Assembly: GCA_945788155.1 (NCBI GenBank)
Contig: CALZKX010000166.1
Coordinates: forward strand, 1-6,984
Source of the DNA: an uncultured Flavobacteriaceae bacterium
GTDB lineage: Bacteria > Bacteroidota > Bacteroidia > Flavobacteriales > Flavobacteriaceae
Length of the DNA: 6,984 bases
Direction of reading: 5' to 3'
Shown piece after piece: positions 1 to 6,076 of this stretch (the first letter of the stretch is position 1; each line of letters begins with the position of its first letter). The position numbers and the translations under genes are program-made. Under the pieces are notes generated by a model. It saw nothing but the letters and a program-made list of their open reading frames with translations, was not told the DNA's origin and did no database searches.

Positions 1-16
1 AGAAATTTGAGTTAAT

Positions 17-24
17 TATCTTTG
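17..24 (+). promoter_or_regulatory. Probable Bacteroidota -7 promoter box for tgt
   Basis: The eight bases TATCTTTG match the Bacteroidota housekeeping -7 consensus TAnnTTTG exactly and are followed by C, a common context. The box ends 20 bases before the tgt ATG, so a short leader is implied. The matching -33 element would lie left of the window edge and cannot be checked. It probably drives tgt and the two genes tightly linked behind it. The assignment rests on consensus match and position only. Confidence 0.6.
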
Positions 25-44
25 CTCGTTGATAAATTAAGCGA

Positions 45-1175
45 ATGATTTTTAAATTAGAAGGAAAAGATTCTCAGAGTAAAGCAAGAGCTGGAACCAT
101 TACTACAGATCATGGTGTTATTGAAACGCCCATTTTTATGCCTGTTGGTACAGTAGGCTCGGTAAAAGGCGTGCATCAACGAGAATTAAAAAATGATATT
201 AATCCAGATATCATACTTGGGAACACTTATCATTTATATTTAAGACCTCAAACATCTATTTTAAAGAAAGCAGGAGGATTACATAAGTTTATGAATTGGG
301 ATAGAAATATTTTAACCGATTCTGGAGGCTACCAAGTGTACTCGCTTTCTGCTAACAGAAAGATAAAAGAAGAAGGTGTTAAGTTTAAGAGCCATATAGA
401 CGGAAGTTATCACACCTTTACACCTGAAAATGTTATGGAAATACAACGAATTATAGGAGCTGATATTATTATGGCTTTTGATGAGTGTACACCATACCCT
501 TGTGATTATAATTATGCAAAACGTTCTATGCACATGACACATCGTTGGTTGGATAGATGTATTAATCATCTTGAAAAGGTGCCTTATAATTATGATTATG
601 GTCAAGCATTTTTCCCAATAGTTCAAGGAAGTACCTATAAGGATTTAAGAATACAGTCTGCTGAGTATATTGCCAATGCTGGAGCTGTAGGTAATGCCAT
701 TGGAGGCTTATCTGTTGGAGAACCTGCCGAAGAAATGTATGCCATGACAGACGTTGTTTGTAGTATACTTCCAGAAGATAAACCACGTTATTTAATGGGA
801 GTTGGAACACCAATAAATATTTTAGAAAATATTGCTTTAGGAGTTGATATGTTTGATTGTGTCATGCCAACACGTAATGCGAGAAACGGCATGTTGTTTA
901 CAGCTCATGGCACTATTAACATTAAAAATAAAAAGTGGGAAGATGATTTTTCACCAGTTGATGACATGGGAATAACATTTGTGGATACAGATTATACAAA
1001 GGCCTATTTACGCCACCTATTTAGTGTTAATGAAAGGTTGGGAGCGCAAATAGCGACCATACATAATTTAGGATTTTATTTATGGTTGGTGCGTGAAGCT
1101 AGAAAACATATATTAGCAGGAGATTTTAGAGCTTGGAAAGACACAATGGTAAAACAAATGGACAAGCGCTTGTAA
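45..1175 (+). CDS. tgt: tRNA-guanine(34) transglycosylase (Tgt)
   Basis: Tgt exchanges the wobble guanine (G34) of tRNA Asp, Asn, His and Tyr for the queuosine precursor preQ1, in the cytoplasm. The 376 residues match the family length (E. coli about 375). Visible TIM-barrel signatures are TDSGGYQ (91-97, D92 the general base), FDEC (145-148), VQGS (193-196), GGLSVGEP (220-227) and GVDMFDCVMPTRNAR (266-280), where D271 is the expected nucleophile. V224 sits where bacterial preQ1-using enzymes carry Val and eukaryotic queuine-using enzymes carry Gly, which favours preQ1. Oddly, the CxCxxC zinc motif expected near residues 309-314 is absent; the region reads DDMGITFVDTDY, and no cysteine follows C272, although the histidine of TIHNL (H340) remains. 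The start gives the usual flavobacterial N-terminus leading into SKARAG. The permease gene begins 4 bases downstream, suggesting co-transcription. Confidence 0.97.
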   Translation: MIFKLEGKDSQSKARAGTITTDHGVIETPIFMPVGTVGSVKGVHQRELKNDINPDIILGNTYHLYLRPQTSILKKAGGLHKFMNWDRNILTDSGGYQVYSLSANRKIKEEGVKFKSHIDGSYHTFTPENVMEIQRIIGADIIMAFDECTPYPCDYNYAKRSMHMTHRWLDRCINHLEKVPYNYDYGQAFFPIVQGSTYKDLRIQSAEYIANAGAVGNAIGGLSVGEPAEEMYAMTDVVCSILPEDKPRYLMGVGTPINILENIALGVDMFDCVMPTRNARNGMLFTAHGTINIKNKKWEDDFSPVDDMGITFVDTDYTKAYLRHLFSVNERLGAQIATIHNLGFYLWLVREARKHILAGDFRAWKDTMVKQMDKRL

Positions 1176-1179
1176 GTGT

Positions 1180-2256
1180 ATGAAAATACTTGATTGGTAT
1201 ATATTAAAACGATATTTAGTAACATTTTTGATGATGTTGCTATTATTTATTCCCATTGGGATTACAGTCCATTTATCCGAAAAAATCGATAAGATATTAG
1301 CTAACAACGTTCCTTTTCCTGAAGTAGCGCAATATTTTTTAGACTTTACCATTTATTTCGCCAATCTTTTATTTCCATTATTTCTTTTTTTATCGGTTAT
1401 ATTTTTTACTTCTAAACTGGCAAATAATACCGAGGTCATTGCTTTTTTAAGCTCTGGGGTATCTTTTTCCAGATTTTTAAGACCTTACATTATTGGATCG
1501 ATAATAGTTGCTTTTTTTGCACTAGTCTTAGCAATGCTTTTGGCTCCAAATGCAAGTAAAGGTTTTAATCAGTTTTACTATAACTACCTAAGTGGCAATA
1601 AAAAAGCCGTTGATGACCAACAGCTTTATAGGCAAATAAATGAAAACGATATAATTTATGTGCAATCATTTGATGCAAAAAACAATGTTGGAAGAAACTT
1701 TACCTTAGAACATTTTGAGGATAACAAGCTTATTTATAAAATTGAAGCTACAAATATTAGATTTGTTGACAAGGATAGCTCGTATCGATTGAATCAATAT
1801 GTTAAAAGAACTATTGGGAAAAATGATGATAAGATAATTAACAAAAGAAGGGTTGACACCTTATTTGCATTTGATTTGGAAGATTTAATGCCAGTGAAGT
1901 ATATAGCCGAAACACTAAGTTATGGTGAGTTAACTTCTTTTATCAAAAAAGAAGAATCAAGAGGCTCATCAAATATTGGAAGGTATAAAGTGGTACTTTA
2001 CAAAAAATGGAGCCTTCCTGTGTCCATTTTCATTCTTACAATTATTGCGGTCGCGGTATCCTCAAAAAAGCGTAGAGGAGGCATGGGAGTAAACTTGGCA
2101 TTTGGAATTTTTATTGCCATGATTTATGTGTTCTTCGATAAGGTTTTTGGTGTCATGGCGGCTCAATCAAATTTTTCGCCAGCCATAGCTGTGTGGTTCC
2201 CTAATATCATTTTTGGTATTTTAGCTATCTATTTACTTTATAATGCTAAGCGATAA
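1180..2256 (+). CDS. LptF/LptG-family (YjgP/YjgQ) permease
   Basis: This is an inner-membrane subunit of the LptB2FG ABC exporter, which extracts lipopolysaccharide and passes it to the periplasmic bridge. The 358 residues show the family plan: three hydrophobic helices near 12-32, 52-76 and 102-124, a polar periplasmic domain at about 125-270 (the beta-jellyroll position), then three more helices near 278-296, 307-325 and 333-354. The N-terminus MKILDWYILKRYL, the TEVIAFLSSGVSFSRFLRP segment (84-102) and the Lys/Arg-rich SSKKRRGGMG loop between helices 4 and 5 are typical. LptF and LptG are paralogues that I cannot separate by eye, so no symbol is given; Bacteroidota usually carry a second copy elsewhere. 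The gene starts 4 bases after tgt and its stop lies inside the next gene, so it is probably the middle of a three-gene unit. It is intact, with no anomaly seen. Confidence 0.92.
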   Translation: MKILDWYILKRYLVTFLMMLLLFIPIGITVHLSEKIDKILANNVPFPEVAQYFLDFTIYFANLLFPLFLFLSVIFFTSKLANNTEVIAFLSSGVSFSRFLRPYIIGSIIVAFFALVLAMLLAPNASKGFNQFYYNYLSGNKKAVDDQQLYRQINENDIIYVQSFDAKNNVGRNFTLEHFEDNKLIYKIEATNIRFVDKDSSYRLNQYVKRTIGKNDDKIINKRRVDTLFAFDLEDLMPVKYIAETLSYGELTSFIKKEESRGSSNIGRYKVVLYKKWSLPVSIFILTIIAVAVSSKKRRGGMGVNLAFGIFIAMIYVFFDKVFGVMAAQSNFSPAIAVWFPNIIFGILAIYLLYNAKR

Positions 2257-3133
2257 ACTCAAGAATTATTTACATCTTCATTTACTTGTTTTTATAGCTG
2301 GTTTTACTGCAATTTTAGGAGAACTTATATCTATTGGGTCTATTCCATTAGTATGGTTTAGAATGTTAATTGCAGCAAGTATTTTGGTTGTTTACCTAAA
2401 ATTTAAGAAAACTAATCTTGCTGTAAAACCAATTGCGATACTTAAGTTTTCTTTAGCAGGAGTCATCATCGCATTACATTGGATTACTTTTTTTGAATCC
2501 ATAGAGCAATCTAATATTTCAATTGCTTTGGCGATGTTTTCAACTGGTGCTTTTTTTGCATCGTTTATTGAGCCTATTTTTTTTAAACGAAAAATAATTT
2601 GGTACGAAATACTATTTGGAGTCATGGTAATTTTTGGTGTTTGGTTAATTACACAAGCCGAAATAAAATACATAAAAGGGATATTACTTGGCATTTCTTC
2701 GGCGTTTTTTTCTTCGTTATTTGCAGTTATAAACGGTCAATTCATAAAACGTTATAGCGCTTCAATCATCTCATTTTATGAATTTATAAGTGGTGTGCTT
2801 TTTATATCCTTATTCATTGTTTTTTTTGGAGACGGATTTAATCTTGATTTCTTCAAATTAAGCCATACTGACTGGCTATATCTAATCATCCTAGGGTCTA
2901 TATGTACAGCTTATGCATTCATCGCCGCTGTGTATATCATGAAGTATATTAGCCCTTATACAGTTGTTCTAACCTATAATTTAGAGCCAATTTATGGAAT
3001 TGCTTTAGCCATCATTCTTTTTCCCGTTAAAGAAAAAATGAGTACAGAATTCTATATTGGAGTCATCATTATTTTTAGTGTGGTCATACTCAATGCAATA
3101 CTAAAAAACACTAGATTATTAAAACACCCATAA
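2243..3133 (+). CDS. EamA/DMT-superfamily transporter
   Basis: This is a drug/metabolite transporter superfamily protein of the cytoplasmic membrane. Family members export amino acids, other metabolites or toxic compounds, and the substrate here cannot be inferred. The 296 residues are hydrophobic throughout and fit ten helices in two EamA repeats: the first at about 10-135, containing FIAGFTAILG, WFRMLIAA and LHWITFFESI, and the second at about 145-288, containing SAFFSSLFAVINGQFI and the typical YNLEPIYGIALAIILF near residues 245-260. The C-terminus is a short basic tail. The start overlaps the end of the permease gene by 14 bases in another frame, so translation is probably coupled. No promoter is seen before it, and it looks like the last gene of the tgt unit. 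Family assignment is firm; the function is generic. Confidence 0.92.
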   Translation: MLSDKLKNYLHLHLLVFIAGFTAILGELISIGSIPLVWFRMLIAASILVVYLKFKKTNLAVKPIAILKFSLAGVIIALHWITFFESIEQSNISIALAMFSTGAFFASFIEPIFFKRKIIWYEILFGVMVIFGVWLITQAEIKYIKGILLGISSAFFSSLFAVINGQFIKRYSASIISFYEFISGVLFISLFIVFFGDGFNLDFFKLSHTDWLYLIILGSICTAYAFIAAVYIMKYISPYTVVLTYNLEPIYGIALAIILFPVKEKMSTEFYIGVIIIFSVVILNAILKNTRLLKHP

Positions 3134-3156
3134 CTTAATAAGCTCACCCAATAAAA

Positions 3157-3174
3157 TTTTTGTGGCACCAAAAA
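3157..3174 (+). terminator. Weak hairpin after the transporter gene, possible terminator
   Basis: TTTTTG and CAAAAA form a 6-bp stem around the 6-base loop TGGCAC, starting 24 bases after the transporter stop. The stem has one G-C pair and no downstream T-run, so it is weak as an intrinsic terminator. It is listed because it is the nearest symmetric structure to the end of the tgt unit. Confidence 0.2.
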
Positions 3175-3211
3175 CCGTAACTATTTGATATATAGTATTT
3201 CGTGAAATCAT

Positions 3212-3255
3212 TATTTTATTTCGTTTTGTTTCTAATTTTAAAACAAAATAAAATA
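3212..3255. repeat. AT-rich inverted repeat upstream of accA
   Basis: The arms at 3212-3227 and 3240-3255 are complementary at 15 of 16 positions; the single mismatch is C3222 opposite A3245. The spacer is 12 bases. The right arm ends two bases before the accA -7 box and falls where the -33/-7 spacer would be. With only one G-C pair in the stem and no T-run behind it, an intrinsic terminator is unlikely. An operator or a DNA-structure element is a reasonable inference, with chance symmetry in AT-rich sequence as the alternative. Confidence 0.55.
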
Positions 3256-3257
3256 TG

Positions 3258-3265
3258 TAATTTTG
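3258..3265 (+). promoter_or_regulatory. Probable -7 promoter box for accA
   Basis: TAATTTTG fits the Bacteroidota TAnnTTTG consensus fully and ends 27 bases before the accA ATG. No TTG lies at the usual -33 distance; the nearest TTTTG (3224-3228) is about 29 bases upstream, so the -33 element is poor. The 16-bp inverted repeat immediately upstream would overlap RNA polymerase. This is inferred from motif and position. Confidence 0.5.
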
Positions 3266-3292
3266 TAAGCTAACTAACAAACTTAAATTTCT

Positions 3293-4246
3293 ATGGAATA
3301 TCTAGAATTTGAGCTCCCAATTAAGGAGTTGGAAGAACAACTGCAAAAGTGCCAACTCATAGGAGAAGAGAGTGATGTTGATGTTACCGAAACGTGTAAG
3401 CAAATTGAAAAAAAGCTGGCACAAACAAAAAAAGACATTTATAAAAATCTTTCTGCTTGGCAACGTGTACAATTATCCAGACACCCTAACAGACCTTATA
3501 CTTTAGATTATATCAAGGCAATATGTGGTGATACCTATTTGGAATTACATGGTGATAGAAACGTAAAGGACGATAAGGCCATGGTTGGCGGTTTAGGTAA
3601 AATTGAAGACCAAACCTTTATGTTTATTGGTCAGCAAAAAGGATATAATACCAAAACAAGACAATATAGAAATTTTGGAATGGCAAACCCTGAAGGCTAT
3701 AGAAAAGCTCTTCGTTTAATGAAATCGGCCGAGAAATTTGGTATTCCAGTGGTAACACTTATTGATACTCCAGGAGCTTACCCTGGATTAGAAGCAGAAG
3801 AAAGAGGACAAGGTGAAGCCATTGCTAGAAATATCTTAGAAATGACACGTTTACAAGTGCCAATTATTTGTGTTGTAATAGGTGAAGGTGCCTCAGGTGG
3901 AGCCTTAGGAATTGGCGTTGGCGATAAAATATTAATGTTGGAAAACACATGGTACTCTGTAATTTCACCCGAAAACTGTTCTTCAATTTTATGGAGAAGT
4001 TGGGAATTTAAAGAACAAGCTGCCGAAGCATTAAAGTTGACCGCCAAAGACGGAAAACGCCTAAAAGTTATTGATGAAATTATTAAAGAGCCATTAGGAG
4101 GTGCTCATAAAGATAGAGAAACAACGTTTGTTGCTGTTCGTGACGCCATTGTAAAATCTTATGAAGCGTTTAAAAACTTATCACCAAAAGATTTAGTAAA
4201 ACAACGTATGGATAAATATTCTCAAATGGGTGTTTATAAAGATTAA
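3293..4246 (+). CDS. accA: Acetyl-CoA carboxylase carboxyltransferase subunit alpha (AccA)
   Basis: AccA pairs with AccD to move the carboxyl group from carboxybiotin on AccB to acetyl-CoA, giving malonyl-CoA, the committed step of fatty acid synthesis in the cytoplasm. The 317 residues match the family length (E. coli 319). An N-terminal helical, charged stretch (about 1-60) precedes the crotonase-like carboxyltransferase domain. Signatures are HPNRPYTLDY (64-73), QQKGYNTK (114-121), the LIDTPGAYPG block (156-165), the glycine-rich GEGASGGALG (197-206) that forms the oxyanion hole, YSVISPENCSSILWRS (221-236) and EPLGGAH in the C-terminal part. The zinc-finger AccD subunit is not in the window. 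The start gives the usual N-terminus MEYLEFELPI. The gene has spacers on both sides (159 and 231 bases) and its own -7 box, so it is probably transcribed separately. Nothing is broken or unusual in the protein. Confidence 0.97.
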   Translation: MEYLEFELPIKELEEQLQKCQLIGEESDVDVTETCKQIEKKLAQTKKDIYKNLSAWQRVQLSRHPNRPYTLDYIKAICGDTYLELHGDRNVKDDKAMVGGLGKIEDQTFMFIGQQKGYNTKTRQYRNFGMANPEGYRKALRLMKSAEKFGIPVVTLIDTPGAYPGLEAEERGQGEAIARNILEMTRLQVPIICVVIGEGASGGALGIGVGDKILMLENTWYSVISPENCSSILWRSWEFKEQAAEALKLTAKDGKRLKVIDEIIKEPLGGAHKDRETTFVAVRDAIVKSYEAFKNLSPKDLVKQRMDKYSQMGVYKD

Positions 4247-4319
4247 CCCCTTACTAATCATTGAATAATAAAAACCCTAATTTTTCCGCTTCTTAATTTT
4301 TTATCACTATTAACAATAT

Positions 4320-4389
4320 TTGCTACTTATTAACAGTTAAAATGTTGACTTATAGTGAATAATGTTGTAACTTATATTGCTTGATAAGT
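4320..4389. repeat. Repeated ACTTAT motifs upstream of dnaB
   Basis: ACTTAT occurs in direct orientation at 4325-4330, 4348-4353 and 4370-4375, spaced 23 and 22 bases apart (about two helical turns), and inverted as ATAAGT at 4384-4389. The copies sit in a longer context: TTGCTACTTAT (4320-4330), ATGTTGACTTATA (4342-4354) and ATGTTGTAACTTATA (4362-4376). The last direct copy and the inverted copy form a 6-bp inverted repeat with an 8-base spacer that contains the probable -33 TTG. A regulatory binding array is possible; chance in AT-rich DNA is the alternative. They do not resemble DnaA boxes (TTATNCACA). Confidence 0.4.
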
Positions 4390-4409
4390 ATGCAATTTGG
4401 TTACTTTCG
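4381..4409 (+). promoter_or_regulatory. Probable promoter for dnaB
   Basis: A TTG at 4381-4383 is followed after 18 bases by TACTTTCG at 4402-4409, one mismatch from TAnnTTTG and again followed by C. Spacing fits the Bacteroidota -33/-7 arrangement. Transcription from here would give a leader of roughly 60 bases before the dnaB ATG. The rest of the 231-base spacer holds the ACTTAT repeats described separately, no convincing intrinsic terminator for accA, and no small gene that I can support. Confidence 0.5.
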
Positions 4410-4477
4410 CTTTAACAAATTGATGCATTAATCCAGAACAAGTGTCCCTTAAAGACCTTAAAACAATTAAAATCTAA

Positions 4478-6019
4478 ATGAAACAACCTAACCAACTACA
4501 AGGTTATAAAGTCGATAAAAGCACTCTTATAAGCTTAGAAAAAGGTAAAATCCCTCCACAAGCCCTCGATTTAGAAGAGGTTGTTTTGGGAGCAATGATG
4601 ATTGATAAAAAAGGAGTTGATGAGGTCATAGACATTTTAAGCCCTGATGCTTTTTACAAAGAAGCGCATCAATATATTTTTGAAGCCATTTTTAAATTAT
4701 TTGAAAATAGTGAACCTATTGATTTATTAACTGTCTCCAGTCAGCTAAAAAAAGATAGTAGATTAGAAATGGTTGGTGGCGATTTTTACTTAATTTCCCT
4801 GACCCAAAAAGTATCATCTTCTGCTCATATCGAATTTCATGCACGTATTATTTTACAAAAATTTATTCAACGTAGTTTAATAAAAATTTCCAGCGAAATC
4901 ATAGAAGATTCCTACGACGAAACAAAAGATGTCTTTGATCTTTTAGATAAAGCCGAATCTAGACTTTACGAAGTTACTCAGGGAAATATTAAAAAATCTT
5001 CTGAAACTGCTCAAGAATTAGTAATTCAAGCAAAAAAGAAAATTGAAGAAATTTCAAACAAAGAAGGTTTAAGCGGCATCCCTTCTGGCTTCAATAAGCT
5101 TGATAAACTAACATCTGGTTGGCAAGAAAGCGATTTAATTATTGTAGCTGCACGTCCTGGAATGGGTAAAACGGCATTAACACTTACTATGGCTAGAAAT
5201 ATTGCCATAAACCAGAATATTCCTGTGGCATTTTTCTCTTTAGAAATGGCATCAGTACAGTTAATTACTAGATTGATTTCATCTGAAACTGGTTTGTCTT
5301 CAGAAAAATTAAGAACAGGAAGATTGGAAAAACACGAGTGGGAACAACTTAACGTTAAAGTAAAAAGCTTAGAAAAAGCACCACTGTTTATCGATGATAC
5401 ACCTTCATTATCCATCTTTGACTTACGTGCAAAAGCAAGGCGTTTATCATCACAACATGGTATTAAATTGATTGTGGTAGATTATTTACAATTAATGACC
5501 GCAGGAGGTGGCACAAAAGGTGGAAATAGAGAACAGGAAATATCTATGATTTCCCGAAACCTTAAAGCATTAGCAAAAGAATTGAGTGTTCCAGTCATTG
5601 CCTTATCACAATTATCGAGAGCTGTTGAAACTCGTGGAGGAAGTAAACGACCATTACTGTCAGACCTTCGTGAATCTGGTGCGATTGAGCAAGATGCCGA
5701 TATTGTGTCTTTTATTTATCGGCCTGAGTATTATAAAATTGATGAATGGGATGATGAAGAACGTACGCCTACCGAAGGGCAAGCAGAGTTTATCGTCGCT
5801 AAACATAGAAATGGTGGCTTAGATAGTATTAGATTAAAATTTATTGGTCACTTAGGTAAATTTGACAATTTGGATGATTTCGATTCTCCTTTTGGTAACG
5901 AGTTCCATTCTAAAATGAATGCAGCTGCTAACGATGATACATTTAAAGCAGATAGTTTTAAACAAGATCCAAATGATGCTTTTGGAATTACTGACGAAGA
6001 TAACGATGTACCATTTTAA
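4478..6019 (+). CDS. dnaB: Replicative DNA helicase DnaB
   Basis: DnaB is the hexameric 5'-3' helicase that unwinds the replication fork and recruits primase. The 513 residues contain the N-terminal helical domain (about 25-130, beginning PPQALDLEEVVLGAMM), a linker with helices near 175-195, and the RecA-like motor from about 200. Visible motifs are Walker A ARPGMGKT (225-232), catalytic glutamate in FSLEM (E256), Walker B LIVVDYLQLM (331-340, D335), SQLSRAVETR (377-386), RPLLSDLRESGAIEQDAD (391-408) and AKHRNG (441-446), whose R444 matches the trans-acting arginine finger. No intein interrupts the motor, although dnaB is a frequent intein site. A tail of about 50 residues, rich in Asp, Asn and Phe, follows the motor and ends DEDNDVPF, much like the C-terminal tip of SSB. 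The start is A-rich without a Shine-Dalgarno sequence and gives the usual flavobacterial N-terminus. The gene appears to be transcribed from its own promoter. Confidence 0.98.
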   Translation: MKQPNQLQGYKVDKSTLISLEKGKIPPQALDLEEVVLGAMMIDKKGVDEVIDILSPDAFYKEAHQYIFEAIFKLFENSEPIDLLTVSSQLKKDSRLEMVGGDFYLISLTQKVSSSAHIEFHARIILQKFIQRSLIKISSEIIEDSYDETKDVFDLLDKAESRLYEVTQGNIKKSSETAQELVIQAKKKIEEISNKEGLSGIPSGFNKLDKLTSGWQESDLIIVAARPGMGKTALTLTMARNIAINQNIPVAFFSLEMASVQLITRLISSETGLSSEKLRTGRLEKHEWEQLNVKVKSLEKAPLFIDDTPSLSIFDLRAKARRLSSQHGIKLIVVDYLQLMTAGGGTKGGNREQEISMISRNLKALAKELSVPVIALSQLSRAVETRGGSKRPLLSDLRESGAIEQDADIVSFIYRPEYYKIDEWDDEERTPTEGQAEFIVAKHRNGGLDSIRLKFIGHLGKFDNLDDFDSPFGNEFHSKMNAAANDDTFKADSFKQDPNDAFGITDEDNDVPF

Positions 6020-6064
6020 ACGCTAAAATTCACTTAAAACTTTCTGCCAAGATTTATTTTTAAG

Positions 6065-6072
6065 TATCTTTA
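6065..6072 (+). promoter_or_regulatory. Possible -7 box very close to the last gene
   Basis: TATCTTTA differs from TAnnTTTG only at the last base and ends four bases before the ATG at 6077. No TTG stands at the -33 distance. If it is used, the transcript would be leaderless or nearly so. The alternative is read-through from dnaB across the 57-base gap, since no terminator is visible there. Confidence 0.25.
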
Positions 6073-6076
6073 AAAT

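Noticed and set aside
3..32. Frame open from the left edge to a TGA at 30-32, reading KFELIIFAR, as the C-terminus of an upstream gene
   Set aside because: Only nine codons are visible and they overlap the strong -7 box of tgt. Chance openness over this length is likely, so it cannot be supported.
312..813. Minus-strand open frames inside tgt
   Set aside because: They lie fully within a conserved enzyme gene and their translations show no recognisable domain. They are shadows of tgt.
3278..3285. CAAACTTA, a perfect reverse-strand TAnnTTTG box just before accA
   Set aside because: It would transcribe leftward into the end of the transporter gene, where no minus-strand gene exists. Such matches arise easily in AT-rich DNA.
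4271..4286. AAAAA/TTTTT symmetric stretch after accA as an intrinsic terminator
   Set aside because: The five-base A-T stem has no G-C pairs and is too weak to be a credible terminator hairpin.
5150..5180. Intein or insertion at the DnaB Walker A site
   Set aside because: The motif reads straight through as ARPGMGKTAL and the protein has normal length.
5026..5822. Antisense and alternate-frame open frames inside dnaB, up to 129 codons
   Set aside because: They overlap the invariant helicase motifs and have no start-site context or recognisable product.
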